From JBBIQH01 sp964475945 (GTDB lineage Archaea; Thermoproteota; Nitrososphaeria; Nitrososphaerales; Nitrosocaldaceae): a stretch of DNA of 64,000 nucleotides. Below are positions 62,455 through 64,000 of the stretch, in pieces. Location: assembly GCA_964475945.1 (NCBI GenBank), contig CAYYYF010000004.1, forward strand, positions 14,679 through 78,678, in the 5' to 3' direction. The notes beneath the pieces are model-generated. The model worked only from the letters and a program-made list of their open reading frames with translations. It did no database searches and was not told where the DNA came from. How positions within the stretch are numbered: position 1 is the first letter of the stretch; each line of letters opens with the position of its first letter. A program made the translations under genes and the position numbers.

Positions 62455-64000
62455 ATGGCTTTAGGATTAGATGCTGGTATCCTATTAATGGTTGGTATAA
62501 TTGCTACAATAGCATTCATAGCAGTGGTTAATGGTGTATTAATTCCAGCTACTCAAGACTGGTTTAAAGATGCAATGATTAAAATGCCCAAATTTGATTA
62601 CAATCCTAATACTGGTAATGGTAATGAGAATTATGATGCATATATGAACTTAATGCGTATAGCAGTACCTATAATTGCAATTGCAATGACATTTGCAGGC
62701 GCAGTAATAATTCTTGAGGAATTCTATATATTCAGGAAGGAACAAGGTATATCTATTGTAACACATGGTGTAATGTACTTAATATTTCTGTTATTATTCC
62801 CTACATTATGGGATCTATTTGCTAATGGTATAGAACAAATCTCGTATTACATCTTAAATCCTAGTAATCCTAATGATACTCAGGCAATAAACAACAAAGT
62901 ACAGTACATCTTCCAGTATATAGGAGGAATAGTTCCTCCTAACGTAGATTGGAATACAGTATTGCAATTCCTTACAAATCCTAATGATGCAGCCCAAACC
63001 ATATTCAGGGATGTGTTTTTAGCAGTATTCAAGGCATTTATAGCAGCCATGGCAGTATTCTTAATGTTCGTAATAGGTACAGTTAGGATAGTATTAACGG
63101 CAATAATGGCGATTGCATTACCATTAATACTTGCATTCTCGTTATTTCCATTTGCTGAGCGAGTATTTAGTAGATTGAAGGATATCCTGATAGGCTTATC
63201 ATTTGCGCCCATACTATCGGCATTGGTTATTACTGCAGGAGTTGCATTTCTAGAATCAACACCATTATCTCCATTACAGCAGTGGATGGCAGCTATAGCA
63301 GTAGGATTCTTGGCTATTCTTATTCCTACAATTACTGCACCAGTAGTAGGTTCGCTGGTTAACCAATTAACTACTATAGGAACTGGTGCAATGCTTGCAT
63401 CATTGTATATGGGCAGCCAATCAATAACAGGTTTAGCAAGAGGCGTAACATCAACATTCTCAACGTTATCGCAAGCAGGAGTCTTTAACTCATTACCGTT
63501 ATCAAAGAAGGCAATAACACTAGGTGCAGGTGCAGTTAAAGGATTATGTGCTGGATTAACAAGCGGAGTATTAGCGCAGACTGCAGAAGCTGCAAAAGCA
63601 GTAGGTATGGGTAGGTTGGCAGAACCTGTATATCAGGTCTTACCTAGAATTAATGCAAGGATTCCGTCTTTAGCATCCAGACATGCTAACAGATTAGTTT
63701 CTGCATATAAAGGATCTGCAGTTGAAGGAATTTTATCATTCAACATGGCAAATGCTGATCCTGTTATGGTTAATGAGTATGAGGCAATGCAGTTCGTTAA
63801 CGCAATAAAAAGTATGGATGATGTTCAAGTTGCAGATACCTTGAATAAATACTTGAACGTTAGACTGAGTGATAGACAAAAGGAAGAGATTGGGCATAGA
63901 CTGAAGGAATGGATTAACGTTATTAGCAGTAATCCTGAAGCAACTAAGGCATTCTATGCATCATTGCAGAATATACAGCAACAAGGTGGCATAGAAGGCA
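62455..64000 (+). CDS. large polytopic membrane protein, VirB6/TrbL-like (partial)
   Basis: The open frame starts at ATG 62455 and runs off the window with 515 residues. It begins with a membrane helix (AGILLMVGIIATIAFIAVVN) and shows six to seven more: about residues 73-95, 105-125, 185-210, 215-230, 240-265 and 275-300. The remaining part is a large soluble domain rich in Ala, Ser and Thr. This topology, a cluster of membrane helices then a long cytosolic or secreted tail, is that of VirB6/TrbL-type proteins of type IV secretion and archaeal DNA-transfer systems. Codon use (more AAT, GAA, ATT) differs from the host. It is called by architecture, not by a diagnostic motif. Confidence 0.65.
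   Translation, partial: MALGLDAGILLMVGIIATIAFIAVVNGVLIPATQDWFKDAMIKMPKFDYNPNTGNGNENYDAYMNLMRIAVPIIAIAMTFAGAVIILEEFYIFRKEQGISIVTHGVMYLIFLLLFPTLWDLFANGIEQISYYILNPSNPNDTQAINNKVQYIFQYIGGIVPPNVDWNTVLQFLTNPNDAAQTIFRDVFLAVFKAFIAAMAVFLMFVIGTVRIVLTAIMAIALPLILAFSLFPFAERVFSRLKDILIGLSFAPILSALVITAGVAFLESTPLSPLQQWMAAIAVGFLAILIPTITAPVVGSLVNQLTTIGTGAMLASLYMGSQSITGLARGVTSTFSTLSQAGVFNSLPLSKKAITLGAGAVKGLCAGLTSGVLAQTAEAAKAVGMGRLAEPVYQVLPRINARIPSLASRHANRLVSAYKGSAVEGILSFNMANADPVMVNEYEAMQFVNAIKSMDDVQVADTLNKYLNVRLSDRQKEEIGHRLKEWINVISSNPEATKAFYASLQNIQQQGGIEG

Noticed and set aside
1..64000. rRNA operon, CRISPR array, transposase or IS element
   Set aside because: None was found by reading. All long frames match other families or are shadows.

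Overview
ORGANISM. The window is an AT-rich archaeal chromosome segment, almost certainly from the Thaumarchaeota (Nitrososphaeria, ammonia-oxidising archaea) and plausibly from the thermophilic Nitrosocaldus lineage. The signs are eukaryote-like information genes (family B polymerase, Hef-like helicase, XPB plus Bax1, RadA, aIF5B, eL8/eS28/eL24/eL37/eL38/eL40, uL10/L12), a PEFG-CTERM exported protein, a class III polyhydroxyalkanoate synthase (phaE-phaC), a multicopper oxidase beside a ZIP transporter, a cobalamin adenosyltransferase, and mannosyl-3-phosphoglycerate synthase, which makes a thermophile-type compatible solute. Genes use AGG/AGA and ATA heavily, and TATA boxes about 25 bases before start codons suggest mostly leaderless transcripts. 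The phylum is read from gene content; the genus is inference. LAYOUT. 1-8.8 kb: replication/repair genes, a rhomboid protease, an unassigned structured RNA (5182-5405), a JAMM protease, MpgS and a TFB-like factor without a zinc ribbon. 8.9-15.1 kb: alaS, leuS and an intron-bearing tRNA-Gln. 15.1-18.4 kb: an exported protein interrupted by an amber codon, nadE and an aldehyde dehydrogenase. 18.5-23.1 kb: a polyhydroxyalkanoate locus. 23.1-30 kb: radA, and L12, L10-L1 and L11 split among other genes, with small regulators and metabolic genes between them. 30-36.5 kb: cobalamin adenosyltransferase, tRNA-Phe, a Zn/Mn-type ABC transporter beside NikR, a CBS protein with a possible ribosome-binding tail, a striking inverted repeat and a ferritin-like/VIT1 protein. 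36.6-46.5 kb: a decayed SBBP-repeat gene, XPB-Bax1, a phosphohexomutase with a duplicated promoter, ferredoxin, a beta-CASP nuclease, Ogg, tRNA-Arg, archease and thioredoxin. 46.5-48.2 kb: adjacent multicopper oxidase and ZIP genes, both broken. 48.2-60.8 kb: the aIF5B/ndk/ribosomal operon, a creatininase-family enzyme, LSm-eL37, rpiA, amidohydrolase, isocitrate-lyase-family enzyme, siroheme reductase plus rhodanese, a glycosyltransferase and eL40. 60.8-64 kb: tRNA-Val(CAC) followed at once by foreign DNA. This holds an integrase N-terminal fragment, small zinc-ribbon genes, a motif shared by three gene starts, and a large VirB6/TrbL-like membrane protein that runs off the window. It is the left edge of an integrated, possibly conjugative, element and is the best candidate here for an undescribed system, although its business end lies beyond base 64000. 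WORKING TOGETHER. Most of the window is stable core chromosome. Accessory or decaying material is concentrated at 15.1-15.8, 29.0-29.5, 36.6-37.1, 46.5-48.2 and after 60.9 kb. No rRNA, CRISPR array or transposase was seen.
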